The notes: generated by a model from the letters alone, not told the origin. 64,000 bases of DNA from Sphingobium sp. V4 (GCF_029590555.1 NZ_CP081001.1:186001-250000), one strand, 5' to 3'; positions 20,411 to 29,595 are shown, counted from the stretch's first letter. Made by a program: numbers and translations.

Positions 20411-21121
20411 GTGAATAATCCCGTTCGTATGCCGGGCTATGGCGCCAGCCGGTCGGTCGATACCGATGCCGGGCTGCGCGCGCACATGCTGGGCGTTTTC
20501 CGCAACATGGGCCTGGGCCTTGTCATCACCGGCCTCGTCGCCTTCGCGATCGCCAATACGCCGCCTCTGGCTGCGGCCATCTTCGGTACGCCGCTCAAAT
20601 GGGTGGCGATCTTCGCGCCGCTGGCGTTCGTCTTCTTTTTCACCTTCCGCATCGAGAAGATGAGCACGGCCGGCGCGCGCATGGCCTTCTGGGCCTTTTC
20701 CGCCGTGATGGGCGTGTCGATGGCCAGCATCTTCCTGGTCTTCACCGGCGGCAGCATCGCGCAGGCCTTCTTCTCGGCGGCGGTCATGTTCCTCGCCATG
20801 GCGCTGTGGGGCTATACCACGCAGCGCGACCTGACGAAGATGGGCAGCTTCCTGATCATGGGCCTGATCGGCATCATCGTCGCCAGCCTCATCAACCTGT
20901 TCATCGGTTCGTCGGCGATGGCGATGGTCGTATCGATCCTGGCGGTGGTGATCTTCACTGGCCTGACCGCCTGGGACGTGCAGCGCATCAAGTCCGAATA
21001 TTTCTACTATGCCGGCCATGAGGTGGCGCAGAAGATGCAGGTGATGGGCGCGCTGTCGCTCTACCTCAACTTCATCAACCTCTTCCAGGCGCTGCTCAGC
21101 CTGACGGGTGAGCGCGAATAA
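20411..21121 (+). CDS. Bax inhibitor-1 / YccA family membrane protein
   Basis: Seven-helix inner-membrane protein (236 residues) of the BI-1/YccA family; in other bacteria members modulate FtsH/HflKC proteolysis or ion leak. Helices start at MGLGLVITGLVAFAIA, and later parts include MGLIGIIVASLINLFI, VVSILAVVIFTGLTAWDVQ (family signature with the acidic residue) and ALSLYLNFINLFQALL. The GTG at 20411 (NNPVRMPGYGASRSVDTDAGLRAHM) fits related N-termini and follows GGAG by 11 bases; the longer frame upstream looks non-coding. Its stop overlaps the next start by one base (TAATG). Confidence 0.9.
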   Translation: MNNPVRMPGYGASRSVDTDAGLRAHMLGVFRNMGLGLVITGLVAFAIANTPPLAAAIFGTPLKWVAIFAPLAFVFFFTFRIEKMSTAGARMAFWAFSAVMGVSMASIFLVFTGGSIAQAFFSAAVMFLAMALWGYTTQRDLTKMGSFLIMGLIGIIVASLINLFIGSSAMAMVVSILAVVIFTGLTAWDVQRIKSEYFYYAGHEVAQKMQVMGALSLYLNFINLFQALLSLTGERE

Positions 21122-21405
21122 TGCGCGATCCCGCTCAGGTATCGGCGATGCTCTGTCCGGTCTGTCATATCGGCCTCGCCATGACGGACCGGCAGGGGGT
21201 GGAGATCGACTATTGCCCGCAATGCCGGGGCGTCTGGCTGGACCGGGGCGAACTGGACAAGATCATCGAGCGATCGGCGCAGGCGAGCGTGCCGACGCCG
21301 CAGCCTGCGCCCTTCGCCCAGCCAAGCTATCGGCCGGACCGGGATGACGGGCGCTATTATCAGAAAAAGCGCAAGAAGAGTTTTCTGGAAGAACTGTTCG
21401 ATTGA
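21121..21405 (+). CDS. zinc-ribbon (zf-TFIIB) domain protein
   Basis: A 94-residue protein with a TFIIB-type zinc ribbon: CPVCHIGL and YCPQCRGVWLDRGELDKIIE provide the CxxC pairs and the characteristic downstream helix. A proline-rich linker and a basic tail (QKKRKKSFLEELFD) follow. The last residues FLEELFD recur in small proteins of this family. Function unknown, possibly nucleic-acid or protein binding. Translationally coupled to the Bax-inhibitor gene and followed by a terminator. Confidence 0.85.
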   Translation: MRDPAQVSAMLCPVCHIGLAMTDRQGVEIDYCPQCRGVWLDRGELDKIIERSAQASVPTPQPAPFAQPSYRPDRDDGRYYQKKRKKSFLEELFD

Positions 21406-21407
21406 GG

Positions 21408-21438
21408 AAAGGCCGGTCCCGATGGGGCCGGCCTTTTT
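21408..21438. terminator. bidirectional Rho-independent terminator
   Basis: AAAGGCCGG (21408-21416) pairs with CCGGCCTTT (21428-21436) around a CCC-GAT-GGG core, followed by five T on the plus strand. It separates the zinc-ribbon gene from convergent polA; on the minus strand it ends in three T, so it probably serves both. Confidence 0.88.
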
Positions 21439-21440
21439 CG

Positions 21441-24227
21441 TTAGTGCGCCGCGCCCCAGCTCGGTCCGGTGCCGATCTCCACGCCCAGCGGCACGCTCAG
21501 TTTCACAATGGGTTCGGCGGCTGTCTCCATGACCTGACGGATGACTGCGCTGGCCGCTGCCACATCGCCTTCGGGCAGCTCGAACACCAGTTCGTCGTGG
21601 ACCTGGAGCAGCATCTTCACGCTACCCAGACCCGCCGCCTCCAGCGCCGGTCCCATGCGCGCCATCGCGCGCTTGATGATGTCCGCGCTGGTGCCCTGGA
21701 TCGGGGCATTGATCGCAGCGCGTTCGGCGCCCTGCCGTTCATGCTGGACCGCCGCCTTGATGCGCGGGAACCAGGTCTTTCGCCCGAACAGCGTCTCGGT
21801 ATAGCCGGTTGTCCGGGCCTTCTCGATCGTCTCGCTGATATAGATGCTGATGCCGGGAAAGCGCTCATAATAGCGGCTGATCATGTCCTGCGCCTCGTCC
21901 GCGCTGATCTCCAGCCGCCCGGCCAGGCCCCAGCGCGAGATGCCGTAGAGAATGGCGAAGTTGATCGTCTTCGCCCGGCCGCGCGTGTCGCGATTGACCT
22001 CTCCGAACAGTTCCTGCGCGGTACGGTTGTGAATATCCTCGCCCGCCTCGAAGGCGTCCTTGAGCGCCGGCACATCGGCCATGTGCGCCGCCAGCCGCAG
22101 TTCGATCTGGCTATAGTCCGCGGCCAGGATGACATTGCCCGGTTCGGCCACGAACGCATGGCGGATCTGGCGGCCGACCTCGGTGCGGATGGGGATATTC
22201 TGGAGGTTCGGGTCGGTCGAGGACAGCCGCCCGGTCTGCGCCCCGGTCAGCGAATAGCTGGTATGGACGCGCCCCGTATCCCTGTTGATCTGCGCCTGGA
22301 GCGCATCGGTATAGGTCGACTTCAATTTCGATAATTGGCGCCATTCCAGCACCTTGCTGGCAATCGGCGCGCCCTGCGCCGCCAGTTGCTCCAAGATGGT
22401 GACGTCGGTGGAATAAGCGCCCGACTTGCCCTTCTTGCCACCCTTGTAGCCCAGCTTGTCGAACAGGATCGCGCCAAGCTGCTGGGTCGATCCGATGGCG
22501 AAGGGCTGGCCGGCAATCTCGTGTATGTCCGTCTCCAGCGCGGCGATGCCGGCGGTGAATTCGGCCGACAGGCGCGACAGATGCTCGCGATCGACCTTGA
22601 TCCCCTGATGCTCCATCTTGGCGATCACCCCGACCAGCGGCCGGTCGACCAGTTCATAGACGCGGTTCGCGCCTTCATTGGCGATGCGCGTCTTGAACCG
22701 CCTCCACAGGCGCAGCGTCACGTCGGCATCCTCGGCCGCATATTCGGTCGCGCGGGGTAGCGGCACTTCGGCAAAGCTGATCTGGCTCTTGCCGGTGCCG
22801 ACCACCTCCTTGAAGCTGATGCATGTGTGATTGAGGTGGACCCGCGCTGCTTCGTCCATGCCATGCCCTGCCAGCGACTGTCCGGCGTCGAGGTCGAAGC
22901 TCATGACGATCGTGTCGTCATAGGGCGCGATCTCGATCCCGTGGCGGCGTAGCACGGTCAGGTCATATTTCAGATTCTGGCCGATCTTGAGGACGGAGTC
23001 GTCTTCCAGCAGCGGTCTCAGCTTCGCGAGGACCAGCGCCTTGTCGAGCTGTTGCGGCCGCTCGGCGAACATGTCGGTCCCGCCATGGCCGACCGGGATA
23101 TAGCAGGCCTTGTTCGGGCCGGTGGCAAGGCTGATGCCGACCAGCGCGCAGGACACGCAATCGAGCATGTCCGTCTCGGTGTCCACCGCCACCAGACCTT
23201 CGGCACGGGCAGCCGCGATCCAGCGGTCGAGCCCCTCTTCCGTCACGACCGTCTCGTAGAGGCTGCGGTCGATCGCCGGTTCGTCCGCCGGAGCGGGAGG
23301 AGCGGGTGGCGCCGTGTCGGTCGCAACGGCGGCGGTCGCTGCCACCGCGACGGCAGCGGCGGGCGCGCCAAGGCGGTTGAGCAGCGTCTTGAAGCCGTGA
23401 TGCGACAGGAAGGCCTGCAACGGTTCGGGCGGAATGCCCTTCAAGGTCAGCTCGTCCAGCGGTTCGGGCAGGTCCATCGCGTCATGCAGCGCCACCAGCC
23501 GCCGCGACAGCCGTGCCATATCGGCATGGGCGATCAGATTTTCCTGCATCTTCGATTTCTTCATCGACGGCGCGGCTTCGAGCGCGGCCTCCAGCGAGCC
23601 ATATTCGGTGATCAGCTTCGCCGCCGTCTTCGGGCCGATGCCCGGCACGCCGGGGACGTTATCGACGCTGTCGCCCATCAGCGCCAGCACGTCGCCCAGC
23701 TGTTCGGGCTGAACGCCGAACTTGCCCATGACATAGTCGGCGCCGCGCCGCTCATTCTTCATCGTGTCGTACATGTCGACGCCGGGCTGGATCAGCTGCA
23801 TCAGATCCTTGTCGCTGCTGACGATCGTCACATGCCAGCCCGCGGCGACCGCCGCCTTCGTATAGCTGGCGATGATGTCGTCCGCCTCGAATCCGGCTTC
23901 CTCGATGCAGGGGAGCGAGAAGGCGCGGGTCGCGTCGCGGATCATGGGGAATTGCGGGACCAGATCCTCGGGCGCGGGCGGGCGGTTCGCCTTATACTGG
24001 TCGTACATGTCGTTGCGGAAAGTGTGCGACCCCTTGTCCAGCACGACGGCGAGGTGCGTCGGCCCCTCCGCCTTGCCCAGCTCCTCGGCCAGCTTCCACA
24101 GCATCGTCGTATAGCCATAGACCGCGCCCACGGGCTGGCCATGCTGGTTGGTGAGCGGGGGAAGCTGGTGATAGGCACGGAAAATATAGCCGCTGCCATC
24201 GACGAGATAGAGATGATTCTGGGTCAT
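21441..24227 (-). CDS. polA: DNA polymerase I
   Basis: Full-length PolA (928 residues) for Okazaki-fragment processing and repair. N-terminal 5'-3' exonuclease (LYLVDGSGYIFRAYHQLPPL ... MGDSVDNVPGVPGIGPKTAAKLI), an alanine/proline-rich linker near residues 290-320, a 3'-5' exonuclease domain with an apparently active DTETD motif, and the polymerase domain with ADYSQIELRLAAHMA (motif A), RGRAKTINFAILYG (motif B) and LLQVHDELVFELPE (motif C). All key acidic residues seem present. It has the standard three-domain layout and stands alone. Confidence 0.97.
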   Translation of the reverse strand: MTQNHLYLVDGSGYIFRAYHQLPPLTNQHGQPVGAVYGYTTMLWKLAEELGKAEGPTHLAVVLDKGSHTFRNDMYDQYKANRPPAPEDLVPQFPMIRDATRAFSLPCIEEAGFEADDIIASYTKAAVAAGWHVTIVSSDKDLMQLIQPGVDMYDTMKNERRGADYVMGKFGVQPEQLGDVLALMGDSVDNVPGVPGIGPKTAAKLITEYGSLEAALEAAPSMKKSKMQENLIAHADMARLSRRLVALHDAMDLPEPLDELTLKGIPPEPLQAFLSHHGFKTLLNRLGAPAAAVAVAATAAVATDTAPPAPPAPADEPAIDRSLYETVVTEEGLDRWIAAARAEGLVAVDTETDMLDCVSCALVGISLATGPNKACYIPVGHGGTDMFAERPQQLDKALVLAKLRPLLEDDSVLKIGQNLKYDLTVLRRHGIEIAPYDDTIVMSFDLDAGQSLAGHGMDEAARVHLNHTCISFKEVVGTGKSQISFAEVPLPRATEYAAEDADVTLRLWRRFKTRIANEGANRVYELVDRPLVGVIAKMEHQGIKVDREHLSRLSAEFTAGIAALETDIHEIAGQPFAIGSTQQLGAILFDKLGYKGGKKGKSGAYSTDVTILEQLAAQGAPIASKVLEWRQLSKLKSTYTDALQAQINRDTGRVHTSYSLTGAQTGRLSSTDPNLQNIPIRTEVGRQIRHAFVAEPGNVILAADYSQIELRLAAHMADVPALKDAFEAGEDIHNRTAQELFGEVNRDTRGRAKTINFAILYGISRWGLAGRLEISADEAQDMISRYYERFPGISIYISETIEKARTTGYTETLFGRKTWFPRIKAAVQHERQGAERAAINAPIQGTSADIIKRAMARMGPALEAAGLGSVKMLLQVHDELVFELPEGDVAAASAVIRQVMETAAEPIVKLSVPLGVEIGTGPSWGAAH

Positions 24228-24270
24228 GGGGGAGGGGGATAGCGACTTTCGCCGCTCCCCTCCACCATGC

Positions 24271-25419
24271 TCAGCGCTTCTCGTGGTTCGCCGCGACCGC
24301 CCTCGACACCGCCTGCATCAGCGCCCAGCGTTCCGGGATCGACACGGTGGTGGAACCGATCATCACCGCCACCGCATAGCTGGTGCCGTCCGGAGCGGTC
24401 ATGATGCCGATGTCGTTGAATCCGGTCGAGCGCGGCGGCAGGTCCTGCCCGGTCCCGGTCTTGTGCAGATAGGACCAGCCGGGCGGCACTCCGCCCTTGA
24501 TCCGTTGCGGTCCGGTCTTGGCTTCCGACATGATCGTCATCAGCAGCCGGGACGACGCGGAAGAGAGCATGTCGCCCTCCTTCAGCTTCGCCAGCGCCTG
24601 GACGATCGAGGCCGGTGCTGCGCCGTCCGGCGGGTTGGCCAGATAATTGTCGAGCGCCTTCACCCGAACCGACATGGGCAGGCGCGAGCGGGCGGCGTAG
24701 AAATTGCGGCCCACCGAATAATCCTGCCGCCAGTCGAGGCCCGCCGTGGTCGATTGCAACAGCCGCTCACCGGGGCCGAAGCGGATATCCTTGATCATCC
24801 GCCGCGCCAGGAAGCCGCGCACCGCTTCCGGTCCGCCCGCCGCGCGCAGCAGCGCGTCGTTGGCGGTATTGTCGCTCTGCGTCATCGCGCGGCGCATCAG
24901 GTCGGAATAGCTGGTGGTCCAGCTGCCATTTTTGAGCATCGCGGCCGAGGGCTGATGGAACAGGGTCAGGTCGTTGCGGGTGATGGTGGTCGTGTCCGTC
25001 AGGCGCAGCTTGCCCCGGTCGACCGCGTCGAGGAAGGTCATCGACACCCAGAGCTTCGACACGCTCTGCTGCGGAAAAAGGGCGTTGCCATTCCAGGCCA
25101 CGGTCCAGTCGGCGCCGATGCGACGCACGGCGATGCCCACCTTGCCGTTGAAGCTCTGACCCAGATTGCGCACGACATTGACCAGCGCGGGTGGCGGCGT
25201 TTCGCGCTGGTCGACGTCGCGATAGGGCTGGGGCGGATTGGCAACCGGGCGGATCGGCCAGCTGTTGGTGGTGGGTTGCGGGCGCGCGGGCAGCGGCTTT
25301 TGCGGGGCAGGGGCTGCGGCCTGCGCCCGGCGCGGGTCGGGTGCGCTCACGCAGGCGGACAGCGCCGCGATCAACAGGACCAGGCGCGCGGACCCGCCCC
25401 GGTTCGTCTTCGATGTCAT
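24271..25419 (-). CDS. class A beta-lactamase-like serine hydrolase, lipoprotein
   Basis: A 382-residue penicillin-recognising serine hydrolase. A lipobox (LSAC, Cys23) would anchor it in a membrane, and a proline/alanine-rich linker of about 50 residues follows. Catalytic motifs are Ser119-Val-Ser-Lys122, Ser182-Asp-Asn184 and Lys-Thr-Gly in YLHKTGTGQD. Counting from the SDN motif, Glu218 falls at the class A position 166, but Gln222 stands where most class A enzymes have Asn170. It may be a weak or divergent beta-lactamase or a housekeeping hydrolase. The ATG at 25419 was chosen because the signal peptide follows directly. No regulator of AmpR/BlaI type is adjacent. Confidence 0.85.
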   Translation of the reverse strand: MTSKTNRGGSARLVLLIAALSACVSAPDPRRAQAAAPAPQKPLPARPQPTTNSWPIRPVANPPQPYRDVDQRETPPPALVNVVRNLGQSFNGKVGIAVRRIGADWTVAWNGNALFPQQSVSKLWVSMTFLDAVDRGKLRLTDTTTITRNDLTLFHQPSAAMLKNGSWTTSYSDLMRRAMTQSDNTANDALLRAAGGPEAVRGFLARRMIKDIRFGPGERLLQSTTAGLDWRQDYSVGRNFYAARSRLPMSVRVKALDNYLANPPDGAAPASIVQALAKLKEGDMLSSASSRLLMTIMSEAKTGPQRIKGGVPPGWSYLHKTGTGQDLPPRSTGFNDIGIMTAPDGTSYAVAVMIGSTTVSIPERWALMQAVSRAVAANHEKR

Positions 25420-25595
25420 CGTCTTCCCCGCACTCTCTTGCGGCCTCAAGGGATGGCTTGCCGGACGTTCCGGCAAGACCCATGCGACGAATGATTCCAC
25501 AAATGCGATGTAAGGAGGATGAATGAGGAACGCTCTTGATCGAGGGCAAGGATCGCTCAGTTGCGGTTCAGCGGGGGACCGGCAATAGCGTCGGC

Positions 25596-26435
25596 ATGGC
25601 GATGGTGATGGACAGGCGGGCGCTGCTGCTCGGCGGACTGGCGGCAGGCATGGTGGCGAGCGGAGGCACGGCATGGGCCGTGCCCTTCGCCTCGCGCCGC
25701 ATCGCCATGACGGTGCGCGGGACGGGACGGGACGTGCTGTTGATCCCCGGCCTCGCCAGTGGTCCGGGCATCTGGAACGGGGTGCTGGGCGCGCTGCCGG
25801 GTTATCGCTTCCATCTGGTCCATGTGCGCGGCTTTGCCGGGCTGGCGGCGGATGCCAATGCCAGCGGGCCGCTGCTCCAGCCGGTCGCCGACGAGATCGC
25901 CCGCTATGTCGCCGCGGCCGGGCTGAAGCGCCCCGCCATCGTCGGCCACTCCATGGGCGGAACGCTGGCGATGCTGCTGGGGCTGAAGGGCATTGCTGGG
26001 CGCGTCATGGTGGTCGACATGCTGCCCGCCGGTGCGGCGATGGTCGGCGGCACGGCGGGCGGGCTGGGCTTCCTCGCCGACCAGATCGGCGGCTATCTGA
26101 CCGGCACGGCGGCGGGACGACGCTATCTGGCGCAGATGGTCGCACAGGCGCCGGGCGCCAGCGGCAGCGATCCGGACGTCATCGCCAATGCGCTGCGCGA
26201 CCTTGCCAATGTCGATCTCGAACCCCAATTGCCGCGGCTCGCCGCCGCGTTGGAGGTCGTCTATGCGGTGGGCGCCGACGCCGAACAGACCGCCGCCATC
26301 ACCAGCCGGTTTCGCGCCGCCTATGCCGGGAAAAAAGGCGTGCTGCTGAAAGCCATCGGTCCCAGCGGCCATATGGTGATGGCCGACCAGCCCGCCCGTT
26401 TCCACGCATCGCTCAGGGAATTTCTGGCCGTTTGA
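25596..26435 (+). CDS. alpha/beta hydrolase with Tat-type signal
   Basis: An esterase/lipase-type fold of about 279 residues. The N-terminus MDRRALLLGGLAAGMVASG resembles a twin-arginine signal, so export folded to the periplasm is likely. The core has the oxyanion loop LLIPGLASGPGIW, nucleophile elbow GHSMGG (catalytic Ser), a late acidic residue, and the catalytic His in GPSGHMVMADQPARFHASL. Substrate unknown. Three closely spaced ATGs (25596, 25602, 25608) are all possible starts. It is divergent from the beta-lactamase-like gene and convergent with nadB. Confidence 0.83.
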   Translation: MAMVMDRRALLLGGLAAGMVASGGTAWAVPFASRRIAMTVRGTGRDVLLIPGLASGPGIWNGVLGALPGYRFHLVHVRGFAGLAADANASGPLLQPVADEIARYVAAAGLKRPAIVGHSMGGTLAMLLGLKGIAGRVMVVDMLPAGAAMVGGTAGGLGFLADQIGGYLTGTAAGRRYLAQMVAQAPGASGSDPDVIANALRDLANVDLEPQLPRLAAALEVVYAVGADAEQTAAITSRFRAAYAGKKGVLLKAIGPSGHMVMADQPARFHASLREFLAV

Positions 26436-26554
26436 CCTCCATCAAACCCATGGGTGGGGAGGGGCGATAGCAGGGGGTTCCCGGATGCGCTTGCAGCGTG
26501 TCCCTCCTCCACCTGAAGGCGCGGCGTCCCCCCGGATACCGCGCCACTTTTTCG

Positions 26555-28159
26555 TCAGGGCGCCAGCACCGTGTCCACCGCCTCCGGCAGCGTCTCGGGA
26601 TAGTCGAGCGTATAGTGCAGCCCCCGGCTTTCCTTGCGATGGAGGGCGGAGCGCACCACCAGCCGAGCAACCTCCAGCAGGTTGCGCAGTTCGATCAGGT
26701 CGGGCGTGACGCGGAAATTGCCGTAATAATCATCCACTTCCCTGGCTAGCAGGTCGATGCGGTGCTGGGCGCGCTCCAGCCGCTTGGTGGTGCGGACGAT
26801 GCCGACATAGTCCCACATGAAGCGGCGGATTTCCTTCCAGTTATGCTGGACGATCACTTCCTCGTCGCTGTTGGTGACGCGGCTTTCGTCCCAGGGCCGG
26901 ATCGGCGGGGGGCTGGGCAGTTCGTCCCAAGAGCTGCGAATATGCTTGGCCGCCGCTTCGCCGAAGACGAAACATTCCAGCAGCGAGTTGGAGGCGAGGC
27001 GGTTCGCGCCGTGCAGCCCGCTCTCGCTCACTTCGCCCGCGGCATAGAGGCCGGGCAGGTCGGTCCGCCCGTCCAGGTCGATCACCACCCCGCCGCAGGT
27101 ATAATGCTGCGCCGGGACGACCGGGATCGGCTCCTTCGTGATGTCGATGTCGAGGTCGAGCAGCCGGGCGTAGATGGTCGGGAAATGGTGCTTCACAAAT
27201 TCCGGCGGCTTGTGGCTGATGTCGAGATGGACATAGTCGAGGCCGAGGCGCTTGATCTCATGGTCGATGGCGCGCGCCACCACGTCGCGCGGGGCCAGTT
27301 CCTCACGCGGGTCGAAGCGGGGCATGAAGCGCTCGCCGCCGCCCGGCACGCCGGGCGGGAGCTTCAGATGCCCACCCTCGCCGCGCACGGCCTCTGTAAT
27401 GAGGAAATTCTTGACCTCCAGATTATAGAGGCAGGTCGGGTGAAACTGGTTCATCTCCATGTTCGACACGCGACAGCCCGCGCGCCAGGCCATGGCGATG
27501 CCGTCGCCGGTCGCGCCGCGCGGGGCCGTCGAGAAGAGATAGGTGCGGCCCGCGCCGCCGGTGCACAGGATCGTCGCCCGGCCGAGCAGCGCGTCGATGC
27601 GGCCGGTCTGCCGGTTGAAGGCATAGACGCCCCAGACATGGCCATCGCCCGAATAGCGTTCCCCATGACGGGAGGTGATCAGGTCGATCGCGACCATATC
27701 CTCCATCAGCGTGATGTTGGGATTGGCCCGCGCGGCCTTGAGCAGTGCGACCTGCACGGCATGGCCGGTGGCGTCGTCGACATGGACGATGCGACGGTGG
27801 CTGTGGCCGCCCTCGCGGGTCAGGTGCCAGCGTTCGCCGAATTCCTCGCCGCCGTTGAAGGGCACGCCGAGATCGGCCAGCCGCTCGATCGCGGCGGGGG
27901 CTTCGGAGACGACGAATTCCACGGTCGCCCGATTGTTGAGGCCGGCGCCCGCGATCATCGTGTCATGGACATGCGCCTCGAAACTGTCACCTGCGTCGAG
28001 TACGGCGGCAATGCCGCCCTGCGCCCAGTTGGTGGAGCCACCGTCGAGCGCACCCTTGGCCAGCACCAGCACCTTGCGGTCCTGCGCGAGGTTGATGGCG
28101 GCCGTCAGCCCCGCCGCGCCGGAGCCGATGATGACGACGTCATGGGTGGTGGTGGTCAT
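26555..28159 (-). CDS. nadB: L-aspartate oxidase
   Basis: FAD enzyme (534 residues) oxidising aspartate to iminoaspartate, first step of de novo NAD synthesis. The dinucleotide fold HDVVIIGSGAAGLTAAI, substrate and FAD segments GGSTNWAQGGIAAVLD and NQFHPTCLYN, and the catalytic region HYTCGGVVIDLDGRTDLPGLYAAGEVSESGLHGANRLASNSLLEC are intact. The ATG at 28159 (MTTTTHDVVIIG) excludes an upstream extension encoded by palindromic-repeat sequence. nadA and nadC are not in the window. The gene follows the DUF559 gene in a leftward series. Confidence 0.95.
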   Translation of the reverse strand: MTTTTHDVVIIGSGAAGLTAAINLAQDRKVLVLAKGALDGGSTNWAQGGIAAVLDAGDSFEAHVHDTMIAGAGLNNRATVEFVVSEAPAAIERLADLGVPFNGGEEFGERWHLTREGGHSHRRIVHVDDATGHAVQVALLKAARANPNITLMEDMVAIDLITSRHGERYSGDGHVWGVYAFNRQTGRIDALLGRATILCTGGAGRTYLFSTAPRGATGDGIAMAWRAGCRVSNMEMNQFHPTCLYNLEVKNFLITEAVRGEGGHLKLPPGVPGGGERFMPRFDPREELAPRDVVARAIDHEIKRLGLDYVHLDISHKPPEFVKHHFPTIYARLLDLDIDITKEPIPVVPAQHYTCGGVVIDLDGRTDLPGLYAAGEVSESGLHGANRLASNSLLECFVFGEAAAKHIRSSWDELPSPPPIRPWDESRVTNSDEEVIVQHNWKEIRRFMWDYVGIVRTTKRLERAQHRIDLLAREVDDYYGNFRVTPDLIELRNLLEVARLVVRSALHRKESRGLHYTLDYPETLPEAVDTVLAP

Positions 28160-28181
28160 TATTGGTCTTGCTGCTTCTTGG

Positions 28182-28613
28182 CTACTCCCCTCCCGCAGGC
28201 GAGAGGGGTTTGGGGTGGGCCTGCGCAAGGGTCGCCTGGATGTGCGACACCACGCCTTCGAGATTTGTCATCACATCGTCATTGGCAATACGCAAGATTT
28301 GGAAGCCGATCGAACGGCAGTAAATGTCGCGCTGAATGTCATGGCTGACGATTTGATCATGGCTCGCGCCGTCGAGTTCGATGATGAATTTCAGTTTGCG
28401 ACAACGCAAATCAGCGAAATTGGGGCCGGCAGGCATCTGGCGGCTGAATTTCGGCCCTAGTTTCCGACCTTTCAAGCACTGCCACAGCAATTGTTCTGGC
28501 GTGGTGGTGCTATGGCGTAATGCTTTGGCTCGGGAGGTGGCGCGAGGTTTGAAAGGTCGCGCTGGCCCCCTCCCACTTGCGGGAGGGGGAACTGGCGGCG
28601 CCTCGTTCGTCAC
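28182..28613 (-). CDS. DUF559 domain protein (putative very-short-patch-like endonuclease fold)
   Basis: A 143-residue protein of the DUF559 family, related to the restriction-endonuclease-like fold of Vsr. The core AKALRHSTTTPEQLLWQCLKGRKLGPKFSRQ, ADLRCRKLKFIIELDGASHD and RDIYCRSIGFQILRIANDDVMTNLEGV is canonical, with the acidic residue in IIELDG. Function is unproven. Both ends of the gene are built from palindromic repeat DNA (near 28566-28589 and 28187-28208), giving the low-complexity termini PPVPPPASGRGPARPF and HPKPLSPAGGE. The start overlaps the upstream ABC ATPase stop by 4 bases. Confidence 0.82.
   Translation of the reverse strand: MTNEAPPVPPPASGRGPARPFKPRATSRAKALRHSTTTPEQLLWQCLKGRKLGPKFSRQMPAGPNFADLRCRKLKFIIELDGASHDQIVSHDIQRDIYCRSIGFQILRIANDDVMTNLEGVVSHIQATLAQAHPKPLSPAGGE
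28187..28208. repeat. palindromic repeat at the 3' end of the DUF559 gene
   Basis: CCCCTC pairs with GAGGGG around an imperfect core (CCGCAGGCGA). It encodes the protein's C-terminal PLSPAGGE and resembles the palindrome at the other end of the gene. Confidence 0.6.
28566..28589. repeat. palindromic repeat at the 5' end of the DUF559 gene
   Basis: CCCCCTCCC (28566-28574) and GGGAGGGGG (28581-28589) form a perfect 9-bp stem with loop ACTTGC. It encodes the first, proline-rich residues of the DUF559 protein. Confidence 0.65.
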
Positions 28614-29554
28614 GCCGCCGCCGTCAGGTTCAGGAACACATCCTCCAGGTCCGGGTCGCGAGTCACCACGTCGACGATGGCGAGGCCGCTCGCCTGCACC
28701 GCGCTCAGCACCTGCCCTGCATTGGCGCGGTCCTTCATATAGGTGATGGTCAGGGTGCGTTCGCCCGACAGTTCGACCTTTTCGAAACAGGGCGCGTCAG
28801 GCGCGACGGTCACGTCGCGGTCGACCGTGACCTGCACTACCTTTTCCTGCGCCATGGCCAACAATTCGCGGGTCGGCTTGTCGGTGATGACCTTGCCATG
28901 GTTGATGATGCCGATGCGGTCGCACAATTGCTCGGCCTCTTCCAGATAGTGGGTGGTCAGCACGATCGTCACGCCCATGGCGTTGAGTTCGCGGACATAT
29001 TCCCACAGTTGTTGGCGCAACTGCACGTCGACGCCGGCGGTCGGCTCGTCCAGCACCAGGATCGGCGGCGAATGGACCATCGCCTTGGCCACGAGCAGGC
29101 GGCGCTTCATGCCGCCCGACAGCGTGCGGGCATAGGCGTTCGCCTTGTCCTCCAGATGCACCGCGCGCAGCAACTCCATCGACCGGCGCTTGCCCTTGGG
29201 CACGCCATAGAAACCGGCCTGGTTCTCCAGCGTCTCATAGGGCGTGAAGAAGGGATCGAAGACGATTTCCTGCGGCACGATGCCGATGCTGTTCTTGGCG
29301 TTGCGCGGATGCGCGTCGATGTCGAAGCCCCAGATGCTGACATCGCCCGCCGTCTTGTTCACCATGCCGGCCAGGATGTTGATCGTGGTCGATTTGCCCG
29401 CGCCATTGGGGCCAAGCAGACCATAGATCTGACCGCGCGGGATCGACAGGTTGATGCCGTCGAGCGCGCGCTTTCCGCCCTTGTAGACCTTGGTCAGGTT
29501 ACGGATCTCGATCGCTGCTTCTTGCGCGGGCTGGCGGGCGGGGCTGTCGGTCAT
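28610..29554 (-). CDS. ABC transporter ATP-binding protein (ABC-2 exporter type)
   Basis: A single ABC ATPase domain (314 residues) of the DrrA/CcmA-like group that pairs with ABC-2 permeases. It shows GPNGAGKSTTINILAG (Walker A), TLSGGMKRRLLVAKAM (signature), ILVLDEPTAGVDVQLRQQL (Walker B) and LTTHYLEEAEQLCDRIG (switch His). The C-terminal 80 residues are the usual regulatory tail. No permease gene is next to it here, so the partner must be elsewhere. Its stop overlaps the DUF559 start. Confidence 0.9.
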   Translation of the reverse strand: MTDSPARQPAQEAAIEIRNLTKVYKGGKRALDGINLSIPRGQIYGLLGPNGAGKSTTINILAGMVNKTAGDVSIWGFDIDAHPRNAKNSIGIVPQEIVFDPFFTPYETLENQAGFYGVPKGKRRSMELLRAVHLEDKANAYARTLSGGMKRRLLVAKAMVHSPPILVLDEPTAGVDVQLRQQLWEYVRELNAMGVTIVLTTHYLEEAEQLCDRIGIINHGKVITDKPTRELLAMAQEKVVQVTVDRDVTVAPDAPCFEKVELSGERTLTITYMKDRANAGQVLSAVQASGLAIVDVVTRDPDLEDVFLNLTAAA

Positions 29555-29595
29555 GGCTCAACTCTATGGGGATCGAGGGCGGCGAAGGAAAGGGG

